Assembly: GCF_018687715.1 (NCBI RefSeq)
Contig: NC_056764.1
Coordinates: forward strand, 4,590,501-4,654,500
Direction of reading: 5' to 3'
Length of the DNA stretch: 64,000 bases
DNA from: Carya illinoinensis
Lineage: Eukaryota; Streptophyta; Magnoliopsida; Fagales; Juglandaceae
Position numbers and translations under genes: made by a program. Under the pieces are notes generated by a model, which saw only the letters and a program-made list of their open reading frames with translations, searched no databases and was not told the DNA's origin. Positions within the stretch are counted from its first letter, which is position 1. Each line of letters starts with the position of its first letter. Below are positions 11,972 to 24,519 of the stretch, piece after piece.

Positions 11972-14432
11972 TTAAGTGCTTTCCTGGAAGGATTGACAGC
12001 GAGAAAAAGCAGCCGGATTTGCTTTTAAAATGTGATCAGCATCTGATGTACGAGAACTGGTATCTGATTTTAATTTGGAAGCTTTAAAAATGCTATCTCT
12101 GATGCTGGGTTTGTCTTTTTCAGGCTTAATACCCAAAGTAGACCATATGGAACTCTTAGCAGCCTCTTCTGGGTCATCGATTCTCAGTGTCTTAGGTACC
12201 CAAAGGCTCCGTTCCTTTGTTTCTTCAGACTGTGGATTTGCATCCCTTGAATGCTTTCCCAAGGTCGGTGAGCTGTTACCTGAACAGCTGCCGTTGCTGG
12301 TAGAAGATGAAGCTGATGGGCTGCCGGTAGATCCAACCAAGCTGGCATCCCAGCTTTGCATGCAACCCCAATACGGGGCAGGAAGAAATGAGAATGTTGG
12401 TGCACAGAAGCCAGGAACTGGCACCATAGGTGGAGAGCCCATATGACCGGGATTAGAGATACTGCCACTGGATCCAAATACCGTTGCATTCCAACCGGGG
12501 TTCCAATGGTAAGCAGATTGTGAAATAGGGTAACACTGCAGTCCATGAGTTGGAATGAAACTGTTGCAGTGTCCTGGGAGACCAACCTGCATGAGTTCCT
12601 TTTCTGGAAATTCACAACCCTGTGGAGCAGCAGCTGCCAAGGATGAGCCAGATGGCAATGGCTCATCACTACTATCCTCTGAAGCTGAAGGCCCAATTCC
12701 AGCATTTTTCTTCTGGTCTTTGAGATTAAGAACATTTGTCATGGATTCACACAGCGGAGCATCTTTGTTAAACTCTAGTCCAGCACATGAGGGATGCTGG
12801 TTGCTGACAGAGCTAAGGCTATCCGTTCTGGTGACCGGTAATACATTAGAGGGCTCCACTACCTGTTGATGTGGTGAGGATGAATGCTTATTCTTGCGCC
12901 TTCCAGCCCCAACAGGAACATTTCTAATTGTTCCTCCAGCTGTCCAATATCTCTGGCAATTCTTGCAAAAGTATCTAGGTTGGTTTACATTGTAATTGTT
13001 GAAATAGCAAAATTTTGTCTCCGAGCTATTGCAGCGAGGACAAGGAAGGACCTTATTTGACTTCTTTAAAGCCTTCGCTTGGCCACCTGCACCGCCTTTG
13101 CCAATTTTCTCTTGCTCAGAATTTCGCTCTACTTTGGCCTCGTTCTCTTGTGTAGGATTTTGGTTGTCAGTCTCTCTTTGAGTATCTAATTCAGAAGGAT
13201 TATCCTGCTCACAAGATGATTCCATGAAAGGGTCATCAACTTCAGTTATTGTTGCTTCTTCACATCCATACTGTTATTGAACATACAATTGGACAGACCA
13301 GTAAATCACTCAAATTGCCGAAGCTAATATTCTCATTAATACAGAATTTAAAAATAAATAATTACCAGCAACAGAAATGGAATCCTAAAGCTCAATTAGG
13401 CATGCAGTAACCACAATAATTTATGTAACCAAATCTAGCATGCCTTATTCCATATCTTAGATGGATTTGGGTTTGTAATTCTTTAATAAAAGACCATAGA
13501 GATGGGTAATAAAGAGTAACATTAACACTAAAAACAAGGTACAAAAGCCCTGAACTCGGGCCCCGGGGTACAAGTCTAACCCACGCAATATCACCAATCC
13601 ATGTTTCGTTCTTTATACCCAAAACCAAAGACACCCAATGGTTTATCAAAGAGTCAGTTGTAAGTGCAATGATATCACACAAATCCATTTGAATTATAGA
13701 TTATTACTCCATAAGGAGTTCCTTAACTCTGTCATTTACTGCTCTTGGAGGTATAAACGTATTCACACTAGCGATCCTATAACTCGTTGCTGAGGGATTT
13801 AGTGTTTGGATGTTACCTGTATCAAAAGTTTATAACTTTGTAATTATCCCGATGCCCCGCGGTAACTGAGATTTTTCAATTTCTTATTTATTTTACAAAA
13901 GAAAAACTGCAACCCACCCATAATCGCATCACGTCTTTCCCTTCCATTCCCTTTGATTATTTAGTTGGGGTATGTACTTCTTCTTATTCGTGTTGACTAT
14001 AAAGTAAACAGAAGCTCCTATGTAGTATTTCAATGCAGACTCTGCAACATTCAAAGCTTAGCTTATATCAATGAATCTAGAATTAGAAAGTAAATCAAGA
14101 ATGCAATCCAAAACCATGCAAGAATTTCTGCGTTGAGTAACCAAAAGGCAAAAACAAAGTCATATACTGCTGTTTCCTACAAAAATAGAAAGCAACTTTT
14201 GGAAGCGCCAAACAATCCAAGTTTCCATAAATGGAAACAGACCGTTTAAAGGAAGGAAAAAATATATATACGAAGGCCAAAGGTGGAAGTGTCGGATTAC
14301 CATGACTGTAGGAATTGACGGTGTCTGACGCTCCAAGTCGGAGACTTTTTCTGAAACCGATGGAACCCGAGAGTCCGTCACGGGAATATTCCTCCCGAAG
14401 AGCTTAATGGCCGGATCTCGTAGTTGAGACAT
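11972..14432 (-). CDS. CDF: Cycling Dof factor (CDF-type zinc finger transcription factor)
   Basis: Two coding exons: 14301-14432 (start ATG at 14432, [13 protein letters not shown]) and 11972-13270, together 476 residues. Exon 1 carries the short DPAIKLFG motif typical of cycling Dof factors. Exon 2 carries the Dof finger at about residues 119-173. Its four zinc-binding cysteines (about 121, 124, 146, 149) lie in PCPRC and FCKNCQRYW. Near the C-terminus are [19 protein letters not shown] and [10 protein letters not shown], the conserved blocks that in Arabidopsis CDFs mediate binding by the F-box protein FKF1 and GIGANTEA. In that family the protein represses CONSTANS and florigen genes and is degraded late in the day. 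Length and the single 1-kb intron fit the family. The exact orthologue (CDF1, 2, 3 or 5) cannot be told from sequence reading alone. Confidence 0.92.
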
Positions 14433-15800
14433 GGCCACGGAGAGCTAAAAAGGCTCCAAAAGTAATGAAACAGAGAAAAACACACTTTTTAACCCACTAC
14501 CGGATAAGCTAATCTATCTTCTTCTTCTTCATTATTTTAATATTTTTATAAAATTAAATTAAATTAAAATAAATTCAACAATTTATCCACTAGTGAAAAA
14601 TTATAAAAAAAAAAAAAAAAAAAGTAGCACTGTCTAAAAATATAAATATATATTATAAATAACATAAATAAAAAATTAGCAGTATTTTAAATGCATCCCG
14701 ATTCAACATTAAATTATCGTAAGAAATATTTGATTTAAATTGTTTCAAGAAAGCGAAGCGGTGGATTGTTATTTAGAGAAGTGCTCGTGTATTTAAATTT
14801 TTTCTTTATTTTCAACAAGATCTTAGATTTTTAATCATTAAGAAAAAATATATAATTTTATTAATAATCAATTTCTTAATTATTAAGTAAAAAAATTTAA
14901 TATAATCGAACCTTAATTTTGAATGATAACTTAGACAGACTCTACTAGTATTTTCTTTATTATTTATTGATTTTGGGGATAATCGGGAGAGCAGGTCGTC
15001 GGTAGTGCCAGCAGGGAAATGAGTCAGCATAAAGGGGCTTGGTTCTGGGGCACACACCGATGGTGGCCGAGGATCCAAAGGCTGACAGCAGTGGCTTTGG
15101 CTTTTGGGTTTGATAGAAGGAAATATCATTTTTGTTGAATTTTCCTTCTTCTGGAAGGCATTGAAATTGTGTTTTCCAGAGTAATTGAAGGCCATTCGTT
15201 TCAACTCGCAAGGTACTAACCAATTTATTGATCTAAAACCCTTTTCTTATTTATTTAGCAGTATTAATTGTAATGAATTGTTTTTTTAGAGATATACACC
15301 CAATCTCATATCTTGTTTTTCTTTTTAGAAAAAAACTTACTTACAAGCTTACTTAATTGACACATCCAATACTGCTAATATGAAAAGGTTCCACATCAAT
15401 TAGCATTTAAAAAATAAAAAATCTGATTTTTTTTTTTTTTTTTTGTTGTATTCGTAATGAATTTTATATGGAAAAAATCTTGAATTCAGTCGAGTGTCAA
15501 ATTAATTTTCACACCGATCAATCATTAAGTACCACATAGGCATCCTAAAAGCAAGTGAATTGGATCTGCATACACCCGATCAACCTCTCCCTTTCCTTCT
15601 CTCTCTCTCTCTCTCCCTCGCTCTCCCCCCATCTGCACTAGTTCCAGTCGGCGTCCACATCATGTTGATTCTCTTAAGCTTAATCAATCTAGGATGAGGG
15701 CTATTCAGTCTCAACTTCAGAAGATCCTTGTGAGTGAGAACTTAGTAACAAGTCCTTCAGACATAGATAGTATATTAACCACGTGTCAAACAAATCTCCA

Positions 15801-15950
15801 ATAGTAATGCTACATACAGTCACTTTTACGTACTCTCTACGCACTCCACTAATATGATTGGTTGAATCAAATTTTTTTAATACACAACCAATCACATCAC
15901 TTGAGTGCACAAAAGAGTACGCAAAAGTGATTACACATAAAAATTTTACC
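15801..15950. mobile_element. Foldback MITE, family 1, nested in the Mutator-like element
   Basis: The left arm reads TACAGTCACTTTTACGTACT and the right arm, inverted, reads AGTACGCAAAAGTGATTACA. The centre pairs ATGATTGGTTG with CAACCAATCACATCA. It is a near-palindrome of about 150 bp, matching copies at 5252, 42826-43110 and 58600. Its position inside the long inverted repeats shows that it inserted into, or was carried by, the larger element. Confidence 0.75.
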
Positions 15951-15957
15951 GATCTAT

Positions 15958-16205
15958 TGGATAGTATTAAAGATATGGGTGTACCATAAATTGTTGAAAC
16001 AATCAGTAGATTCTCTGAAGGTGATGATCATGCTTTAGATGCTGCAAAACTCCAAGTGAGGAAATAGGTTATGGCAAATATTTTGGCAAAAAGCTTGCAA
16101 GCTGTTGACCCCATATATGTCCGGGTGCACCATAATGTTTATTTGGCTGTGAGGGAGGCCGTGCTTGGAGGAAATGGGATGAAGGGAAGACAATTGGTGT
16201 ATAAC
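15958..16205 (+). pseudogene. Captured gene fragment resembling plant T-complex protein 11
   Basis: Between the inverted repeats the plus strand carries a reading frame with normal protein-like composition. It includes MANILAKSLQAVDPIYVRV, then VYLAVREAVLGGNGMKGRQL. From memory, this style of segment occurs in plant T-complex-protein-11 (Sok1-type) proteins. A TAG at 16065-16067 interrupts the frame just before the methionine, and the similarity stops abruptly at about 16200 where the inverted repeat begins. It therefore looks like a transposon-captured, dead exon piece. The family assignment is moderately sure; the broken and captured state is clearly visible. Confidence 0.55.
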
Positions 16206-17047
16206 TTCGACGTCGTATTTTTTGGGGCTTTTGTCGATTGGGTGCATGTGGGAGAGGGAGAGAAGGAATGAGAGGTAGAAGTCGATCGGGTGTATACAGG
16301 TCCAGTTCACTTGCTTTTGAGATACCTATGTAGCACTTGCTGATTGGCCGGTGTGAAAACCAATTTGACACCCGACCGGCCTAGAGCGCCCTCTTTTATA
16401 TGTGCTTTATTACACAAGCAGAACTCTTCTTTTTAATTAATTAATTAAATGGTTCCTTGGAGGGGGAAAAATAGGTGCAAGCTTTTGTGATCCTCGTACA
16501 TTTTCTGTTTGACAGACACCACTTCGGAAAAATCTTCCCCACAAAAACCTATAAATGCCAAACACCACACGTAGACTGATCCCTAAGCTGAACCTATTTA
16601 GAGAACTTGTAAACACCCTCATGCTGAGTGTAGTACAAGACCAACCAAAAAGACTGGTTGTTACAGATATGCACCCGGGTAAGCCACCAGACATGCTACA
16701 GTCAGCCTCCCCACTACTAAAACATAACCAAGCTCAATGCTGATTCAAACCAAAAAAAAAAAAAAGTAGAACGGATTCCACGCTCATCAAGGAAAGACAC
16801 AAGTTGGTATCGAATTCTCATGGTAAAATTCGTGTAACGAATGCCTGTTTTTTCTGTAGTAACCGAGGTTAATGTACATTGATTAACTTGATGAATACAA
16901 CAAACAAAATACAATATCAGAAAATCTCTACCCTTTGGATAGCAATAATCAAAACCAGGCAACCGAGAGAGATACCCCGAATCAGCCTAAAGAATAAGAT
17001 ACTTTACAAAAGAAAAAGGAGATGCAAACTGGGACAAAATCACCTCG

Positions 17048-18752
17048 TTATCTCCGGGGAGGTTCCAGGATAGGATTCATTTCTATTTGTACAGCTCCAA
17101 GCTCTCTCAGATTTCCAAACTTCTCAGCTTCCCTCGCAATCTGAATATCGCTAGGTTTATAGTATTGATAAAGATACTTTACAGCAAAACGGGGAATTAG
17201 GCCTGCTATAACGATTGCAAGCAAGCATAACCAAAATGTCACGGAGCTTGCAACATGAAAGATTGCCCTGTCATATTATATAGAAGTTGCACATCAGTCA
17301 CAAAAAAAGCAATATCATAATTTTAATACGTTTTCTATTCTATATCAAGAAAAGGATGCATGATCTATTACAAGCTTATGACTGCCATTTTTTAGATGAA
17401 AGAAGATGTCGTTTTATTTAAAACATATGAAATGGGGCTAAGGTAGGTAGTTGGTGCGTCTTATTTTCGCCTGAGATTAGTTAGGGTTTCCAGTCACATT
17501 CGCAAGTTTATATTTTTTAACAAGTTCAAGTCATCGTTATAATTGAGAATGTAAACTAAGGAAAATAGGAAATGGAGTTTAAGATGGCATACATGCATGA
17601 AAAGATCAAAATAGAACATGAAAAAAAATTAATCAAGGCTACCAGAAAATGGAGGGACTCTGCAGAACCAGCCTACACGATTAAATCAACAAATTTCTGA
17701 GGAATTTGGGAAGAACTCGAGTACAAAGATCATGAGTCATAAATTTTAATGGCGTGCAACCCCCCAAGTACTTATGATTAAAGCTTTATTCATTACTTTG
17801 TGATGAATGGCTTTAGGAGTTTCAGTCAAGTAAGTTGTGAATTTCAGCCAGTAATATTATGATGATATGTTGCTCTATCAATTTTTTTTTTTTTTTAACC
17901 CAAACAAGTAACCTTAGCATGAGGTTACGTAAAATTTCAATCAATTGCTTGCAAATGTGTTTCGCATTTTCAGGGAAAAAAAGAGTATGCATGCCATTAT
18001 CTCTTTGCAGAAAGTAAGAACTATTGTGATATATAAGAGAAGAGGACTGACCAGTAGCCAATCAATGAGGGTATAGCATCAATGATGACAACACAAATGA
18101 AAGTCGCAATTATAGATCCCCAAATGGCTGCATGAGTAATCCAAGTCCACCTGATGACGTCCATGGCCAAGTTTACATTGACCAAAATAACCACTCCAAG
18201 TATCCAAAGATCTCCTAGACTTGATATATCAATGCCACTGCACCAATACGCAAAGAGAGGGATAAAGAAGACAGCTGCACTTTGCCACAATGTGTCTAAC
18301 ATTGTTAGCCAAAACAACTTTGCATTGTAGCACTCTTGTCTGTAACCAGCCCCATAAAGCTGTGGATACTGTAGAAGAGTCCTCCTACTTAGATCCTTGT
18401 CAAGAATCCCAACAACAATTGTAGGCACGGAAGTATAGACTACAGAATACAACATGCTGCTCCATTCATTGATTGCAGTTGTCAAAGTGAAAGAAGTGAA
18501 GAGCACATACCTGCACAAAGCCCATGAAAAACTTAGCAATGGTGATAATTAGAAGGCCATCATTGAGATATGTCTAGGTTTGAACACGAGGGCCAAAATC
18601 CAGTTATCTTCATCTCGATAAATTCTAGTTCAAAAGTGTCATTTCACCCATATATTCACCAAGATTTTTAATGATGGATTTTTCCTGAAGAGGAATGTGC
18701 AATTAAAAGACCCAACACAATCACAAAACAATCTCTCCCTCCCCCTTCCAGC

Positions 18753-18811
<59 letters not shown>

Positions 18812-19467
18812 CTGAAACTTAGTTCAGACTCTGCATAACAAACTCCAATAGATTTAACCAGCTATATGAGATGGCATATTTACGACTACAGGAACATTAT
18901 ATGTGAAGAAAGAATCAAAGCAAATATAACTGCCAAATTACTACTCACCAAAATAAAACCAAAACCATCACAGCATTCCTGTAAAAATTGTATAATATCA
19001 TGTAGGCCATCCGCTGGTAATTCCAATGCCCATGGACCAATATAAGGGGAACTAAGAATCTAAACTGTCCCATTGCAAAATCTGATGCCATTACTGCTTG
19101 CCGACCCTCTTGGCCACTGATTCCAACTCCAACATCAGCCATTTGGATCATTGAAACGTCATTGGCACCTGTTATTGATCCAAGTAATATGTCAATAATA
19201 GGCATCGAAACATAAGCAGGAAAACTTGCATTCTATTCTATATATCATTGGACTTTTTTTGGGAGCATAAGATATTGATCTAACATACCATCCCCAATGG
19301 CAAGTGTCATGTCAGAGGTCCTGTTCTTTACGAGGTCAACAATTCCAGCTTTTTGAAATGGAGCCACTCGACAACATAGTACCACAGAACATCTACTGGC
19401 CAATTGGAAGAGCTGCAACTCAAGATGCATGAGCCATTAGCATATTAAGATATCACCAAGAACTAGG

Positions 19468-19540
<73 letters not shown>

Positions 19541-20582
19541 TATAGGTTTACAAGCACTTACCTGTTCTTCGAGTTCACTGTCAAGAACATAAACAAGGCT
19601 GGTACCGTCAATAATCAAGGCCACTGGAGTTGAACCAGCTTCAGAACTTCCTCCAACATTGCCTACAACCCCAGCAATGGTCACAAGCTTCTTAGACATG
19701 ACAATGGCATCTTCCAAACTCCTTCTACATGACTCTTTAGAATTGCTATTAATTATTATCTGGGTCATCTTGCTCGTCAGGAGCTTAGAGGAGTAGCCAA
19801 TTGATATGGCAGTTTCTTGCTTGTCCCCTGTTAAAACCCATACTTTGATACCTGAGGTTCTCAGAGATTCTATAGCTTCTGGCACCCCTTGTTGCAATTT
19901 ATCTTCAATACCAGAGGCACCTAATATGCAGAGATTGTTTTCAACACTGCTAGCAACCTTTCGAAGCAGAGCCGCCCTACCAATTAAAGCAGTGCTTGCA
20001 GCCTCAAAGGAAGAGTGCCATTGTTCAAATTCTGAAGCGCACAGTTCCCGCATCCCAACAACAAGGGTTCTCAAACCCAGTGAGGAATAAGTTTGAAGAT
20101 GGGCTTCAGTTGCCCGTATTATGCTCGCGTTCGAAGATTTATCCACCACACTGAACATGGTTGTGTCAGCACCTTTTACAAAGACTCTCACAGTCTTGTC
20201 AGGGCACCCCAATATTACTGACATCCTCTTTCGGTCACTATCAAACTCATGCAAACCCAATACATCGAACCTGCAATGTCAATTATGAGGGAATTCATCA
20301 GTAAGAAGAGATATTAAAGCTTGTATCTTTTGAAAGAAGCCACATATGAAGATGATAGGTAGTCATTTGGAGTAATCAAGTATGACTACTCGACCCACTG
20401 CAACTACATCACCCAACAGTTTCATAATGGATATACATTAAAACTACTAAGTATAAATTAACTCGAGAAATTATTCCAACCGTCACAAGCCACCTCTTAC
20501 TTCTGTTTGTATATTGATTGATTATGACAAAGGAAAAATAATTGAATGTCAATTGTTACTGAATTTGAAAAGAACATACAGG

Positions 20583-20658
<76 letters not shown>

Positions 20659-22887
20659 AGAATTCTGAAACCACTACAGACTAACCAAAATTTCCTTCTA
20701 CTAGTAAAGAACAAATCCAGCAAGAACAGTTGCAGCCACTCTGTCAAAGCTGTTCTAAAAATGGTGTGGTCATCGTAAATTCATAGTAGTCCTAGTTAGA
20801 GAAGTAATGATGCAGAGGAAGGGGAAAATGAACAATAGTACATCTAATTACCTTTGCCTCTCTCCTTGAATATCAATAACTATATGGCCAGAGGTTCGCT
20901 CCATAAGCATAAAACCATAGGTGGCAGCAGCATACACCAATGCTTGTTCATCTGGAGACTCCCCTTGGTAATCTATTATCTTCACAGTGGGATCAGATGT
21001 GTCGACAACCAGAGGCACGATTGTATTGCAAGCTGCCAACGCAAGGAAGAAATCACCGACATGTTTGCCTTCCTTTGTGCCATTTCCGCATTTTGATATT
21101 TGTAAAAGCTCCAGGTCAGTCTTTACCTTCATTTTTGGCCTTAGAACTTTTCCCTCCACTGATACCAAGTAAGGCAACATAAGATGAAAATGTTATGCCA
21201 ATGTAATAACAAATTCAGAAACATTATAGATTATATTACAAGATGACAAAATGGTATTACCTTGAACAGAGTATCCTCCTTGCTCAATTTTTGAATTCCC
21301 ACCACTATAATCTTCTCCCCATATACTTGCACATTGGAATTCCATCTTGTTCTCCGTAAGTGTGCCAGTTTTATCAGAGAATACATACTTTACTTGCCCT
21401 AAATCTTCGTTTATATTCAATGCTCTGCACTGAAATCTCGAATGTGATGCCTCATCATACATTTGGGTATCTCGGATCATGAAGTAAGCCTGACCAACCC
21501 GGACAAGCTCCATGGAAATGTACAGAGAAATGGGGATCATGATCTGGAAAACAATAACTGACATGAGGAATGCGAAAAGTGTCTCCATTCCCCACCCATA
21601 ATAGTTATAGTCTTTCGCTCCTGCCTTGGAGAAGTCTTGTTTTCTGTAATAAGGCAAGTAATCCAACTCTTTCCTGTGGTTCAGCAACCAAATGAGGGCA
21701 CAGACAGAAACAACCACGCACAGAGCAACAAGAAACATAGAAAGTATGATGATCTCGGAGTTCATATGGGTCTCAAGCCGACTCCTCTTAGATGGAGCTC
21801 CTGAGTTGTTGAGCATAGCTTTGGTGTCACGACCAGCATACACTATAACCCCAATTGCCCAATTAGTATTCTTCAGCTGACAGCCTCGAAGGACAATATT
21901 GGAGGGTCCAAGTGACAGCTTTTTTCCATCAATTTCCATGTTTGCATGAAAGCCATAGATATTCCTATTTGGTTTTTCACACCTGATCAACCCACTAACT
22001 TTTCCTTCATCAGGCATCTTCAAGAGGGTCTCTTGTTTCGCATAGCGAGTTTTCAAATTTGACTCCCCATCCAAATTAATCGTCTGCACATATGCGACCC
22101 CAGTTGGGTCGCTAGTCGAGAGCAGCACCATATCGCAAGGAAGTGTTTCATTTGCTTGAATTCTGATGATTTCACCAACTCGGAGGTCCTTCCATTTTTT
22201 TGGTTGGAACTGATCATTAACCAAAATTGATGCCAACATGTTGTTCTCAATTCGGTCTGACCGGTGCCGCCTATAGTCCTCATATGCATCCTTCACAGCT
22301 GTAACTACTAGCACAAAGGATAACGGCAAAACTGAAACTCCCCGGCCAAAAACGGCCAGCTGTGGGAGCTGATTCAGCACAGCAATCACAAGAAAATATA
22401 TGTATGCGACTCTATGAAATTGTTCAAACAAATTTCTTGGCAAAAATGTAATAATCGAGTACTTTGCAGTTCTTATAGAGTTTCCCGCAAACTCATACCT
22501 CTCATTTGTCTTCGCAGGATCATTAATATAAATCAACCTCGCATCCTCATCACTGATTTCCTTCTGGGACATGCTAAGCCGCTCGGAATCAGCCCCTCTG
22601 GACCCATATCTCACGGGCTTCGACCCCAAATCACCAAAATTCACGTCCCCGATGGAATTCCCGGCCGAACTGGACTGAATGGAAAAAACACTTCGTTGGG
22701 ATGAGGAATTGAAATTGGGTTCCACATTAGAGGAACTCTCAAATGGGTTTTTCGATTCCATATCGGAAAAAAATCCGGGGCGGCCAGAGTTTGGTTTAGC
22801 TAGATCTAACAAGACGGGTGCAGTATATATGTCTCGGGAATTTGGAATTCTCGGAGATGGGATCAAAAGGGGACGCTCAGAGGGCAT
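17048..22887 (-). CDS. ALA1: P4-type ATPase, phospholipid-transporting ATPase 1 (ALA1-like)
   Basis: Seven exons: 21261-22887, 20852-21158, 19562-20270, 19289-19412, 18949-19168, 18052-18510 and 17048-17267, encoding 1221 residues. The start ATG at 22887 ([11 protein letters not shown]) opens a long serine-rich N-terminal tail. Landmarks in order: [20 protein letters not shown] with the first membrane pair, the actuator motif [10 protein letters not shown], the phosphorylation motif [15 protein letters not shown] with Asp about 505, nucleotide-domain blocks KGAD and [12 protein letters not shown], the hinge [20 protein letters not shown] split by the intron between exons 4 and 5, and C-terminal membrane helices ending [12 protein letters not shown]4-ATPases flip aminophospholipids to the cytosolic leaflet with an ALIS/CDC50 beta subunit. 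Arabidopsis ALA1 is linked to chilling tolerance and antiviral silencing. It is slightly longer than Arabidopsis ALA1, chiefly at the N-terminus. Three introns contain long CT arrays on the coding strand. Confidence 0.95.
18755..18811. repeat. (GA)n microsatellite in a flippase intron
   Basis: A GA tract of about 57 bp with one AAG interruption lies in the intron between exons 5 and 6 of the ALA1-like gene. It reads as CT on the coding strand. Confidence 0.95.
19474..19539. repeat. (GA)n microsatellite filling nearly half of a 149-bp intron
   Basis: A perfect GA tract of about 66 bp lies in the short intron 19413-19561 of the ALA1-like gene. On the coding strand it is a CT tract beginning about 20 bases after the 5' splice site, so it is most of the intron's pyrimidine content. 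Confidence 0.95.
20586..20654. repeat. (GA)n microsatellite in a flippase intron
   Basis: A perfect GA tract of about 68 bp lies in the intron between exons 2 and 3 of the ALA1-like gene. It is the longest of three such arrays in this gene, all with CT on the coding strand. Confidence 0.95.
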
Positions 22888-24519
22888 GATCTGACGATTA
22901 GAGGCCTCTTGAACAGCACAGAGTTAACAATCACCAAACTCATGAAATACCCGAAAGGTTTTTTTTTTTTTTTTTTTTTTCGATAAGTAAATAGCTGGAG
23001 GTGATTGGACCAATTGCCACGAAAGTTTACAACAACTGCAGAAATTTAAGACAAGCAGCAAACCCAGGACCTAAAGCAGTCGTGTTATGTACGAGAAACG
23101 AATAGGAAAAGACGGACCTAGTTAGATATTTAGCTGAAGATGCTAGATATCAACTGTACAAACAGGAATCGAGAGTAAGAGAGAACCTTTGCTTTGCGCT
23201 AAATAAGGCTGTCAGAACTTATTTGCTCTTACACCAGGAAATGTTAATAGGAGGGACAGAGAGAGTAATGCAGGAGAAGAGGAGAAAGGGGCTTTGAGCT
23301 GAAAGACACCGTTTCCTGGTGCCACAATAATATCTAACGAAGCGTGTTTTTGATGGACAAGAAGAAGAATTGTAAAAGGTCAAAGGCATTGTTAGAAAGA
23401 GAGAGGGAGATGGAGGGAGGGAGAGGGCGGCGATTGCAAAGAAAGTGGAAAAGAAGTCGTCTTCGGGTGCCGACAAAGAACGCATCAAAATCATATAAAA
23501 AGAGAAATCGAAATTCTGTATGTGTGAGCATAAGGAAAAAAAAAAAGTAATCTTTCGAAGGAAGAAATAAATTCAGAGAAAAAAAAAAAATTCAGAGCGA
23601 GAGAAAACTTGCCCTCTCTAGAAGGACTGGTGGGGGCTGGGGATGACAGTAATAATGGACAATTAAATAATAAAGACTACAATATTTGAATGGTAATGGA
23701 TGGTCTGAATTTGACTGGACTTTCTTTTATTTCCCTCTAATTAGACGCTTGACATCAAATCTTTGAGAGGAGTTGGTGCTTCTCGTCATCTTCCTTCCCC
23801 TGCTCTCTCTCTCTCTTTTCTTTCTTTAAAATGGGAGCTGTATTTTCCTTTTTATTCCTCTTTATTATTGTGATCATACCTAAAGCCTTTTTCTTTTTTT
23901 TTTTCACTCATCAACACCTAGAAGTATGCTTTGATGGTTTCTGGCTTCCTCTGTTTGTTACATTATAATTTGGAGTTACTTGGGCATCTTTCATATTTAT
24001 GAAGTTGATCTTTTCTTCTTATCTCTTAAAATTTTTTACAAATTTTTAAGATTCTGCTTAGTCACTGAAATTTTTTAAATGAGAATTTTAAATTTTAAAA
24101 TTAAATATTAAAATATTATATTTTAATATTATTATTATATTAAGATTTGAAAAAATTAAAAAAAATGAATTATTTATTATATTTTATATAATGATTTAAT
24201 ATATTGTTATATTATTATATAGAGATTTATTATATTTTATAATAATGAAATAAAAATTTTATATTTAAAATGAAAAATGAGTCAAACATTACCTTAGAGT
24301 TTTTGTACTTTTACATTTCTAACTATCAAAGCCGACACATTACACCCTCAAATTATTAAAAACATAGAGTTTTGATTCCATCAATGTTAACCCCCATCGA
24401 AAAGTGACAAAATGATGGCATCTTATGTACGGATGTTAAAACAGATGGATATTCTTTCTCACTTTCGAAGATTTCTTGTGTATTTATAACTTTAAATATA
24501 TATATATATATATATATAT

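Larger units (their letters stand above)
15471..16393. mobile_element. Mutator-like non-autonomous element (Pack-MULE candidate), 923 bp
   Basis: The identical 9-mer TTTTATATG sits at 15462-15470 and 16394-16402, immediately outside two long inverted repeats. From each end inward the arms share GTGTCAAATT, TTTTCACACC, TACATAGGTATC or a close variant, AAAAGCAAGTGAA, ATACACCCGATC and a CT-rich block, giving arms of roughly 150 bp. Most differences in the outermost 24 bp are G/A or C/T transitions. Long terminal inverted repeats with a 9-bp target duplication are the hallmark of Mutator elements. No transposase is present. The interior holds a foldback MITE (15801-15950) and a gene fragment (about 15958-16205). 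Confidence 0.82.
14433..17047. other. Intergenic region with a Mutator-like element
   Basis: The first few hundred bases upstream of 14432 should hold the Dof promoter. They include an A-run near 14606-14624 but no clear TATA element that I would defend. The main content is the Pack-MULE-like element at 15471-16393. The stretch 16403-17047 has no recognisable gene and should contain the flippase 3' UTR. Confidence 0.6.

Noticed and set aside
12184..12735. 183-codon frame in another phase across the Dof exon
   Set aside because: It is a shadow of the real Dof coding sequence; composition (His/Leu/Gln rich) is that of a shifted frame.
14812..15223. Minus-strand frames of 87 and 130 codons
   Set aside because: Overlapping frames without family features; the richer patch at 14985-15190 may be a degraded exon or leader but I could not identify it.
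19806..20090. Plus-strand frame of 94 codons in the flippase region
   Set aside because: It is antisense to the nucleotide-binding domain exon, where the true P4-ATPase motifs are in the opposite strand.
22957..22990. Poly-T followed by CGATAAGTAA as a LINE or SINE tail
   Set aside because: Similar T-run plus ATCAGTAA or GATAAGTAA motifs occur at 28938 and 44541, but no body or target duplication could be found, so it is not called.
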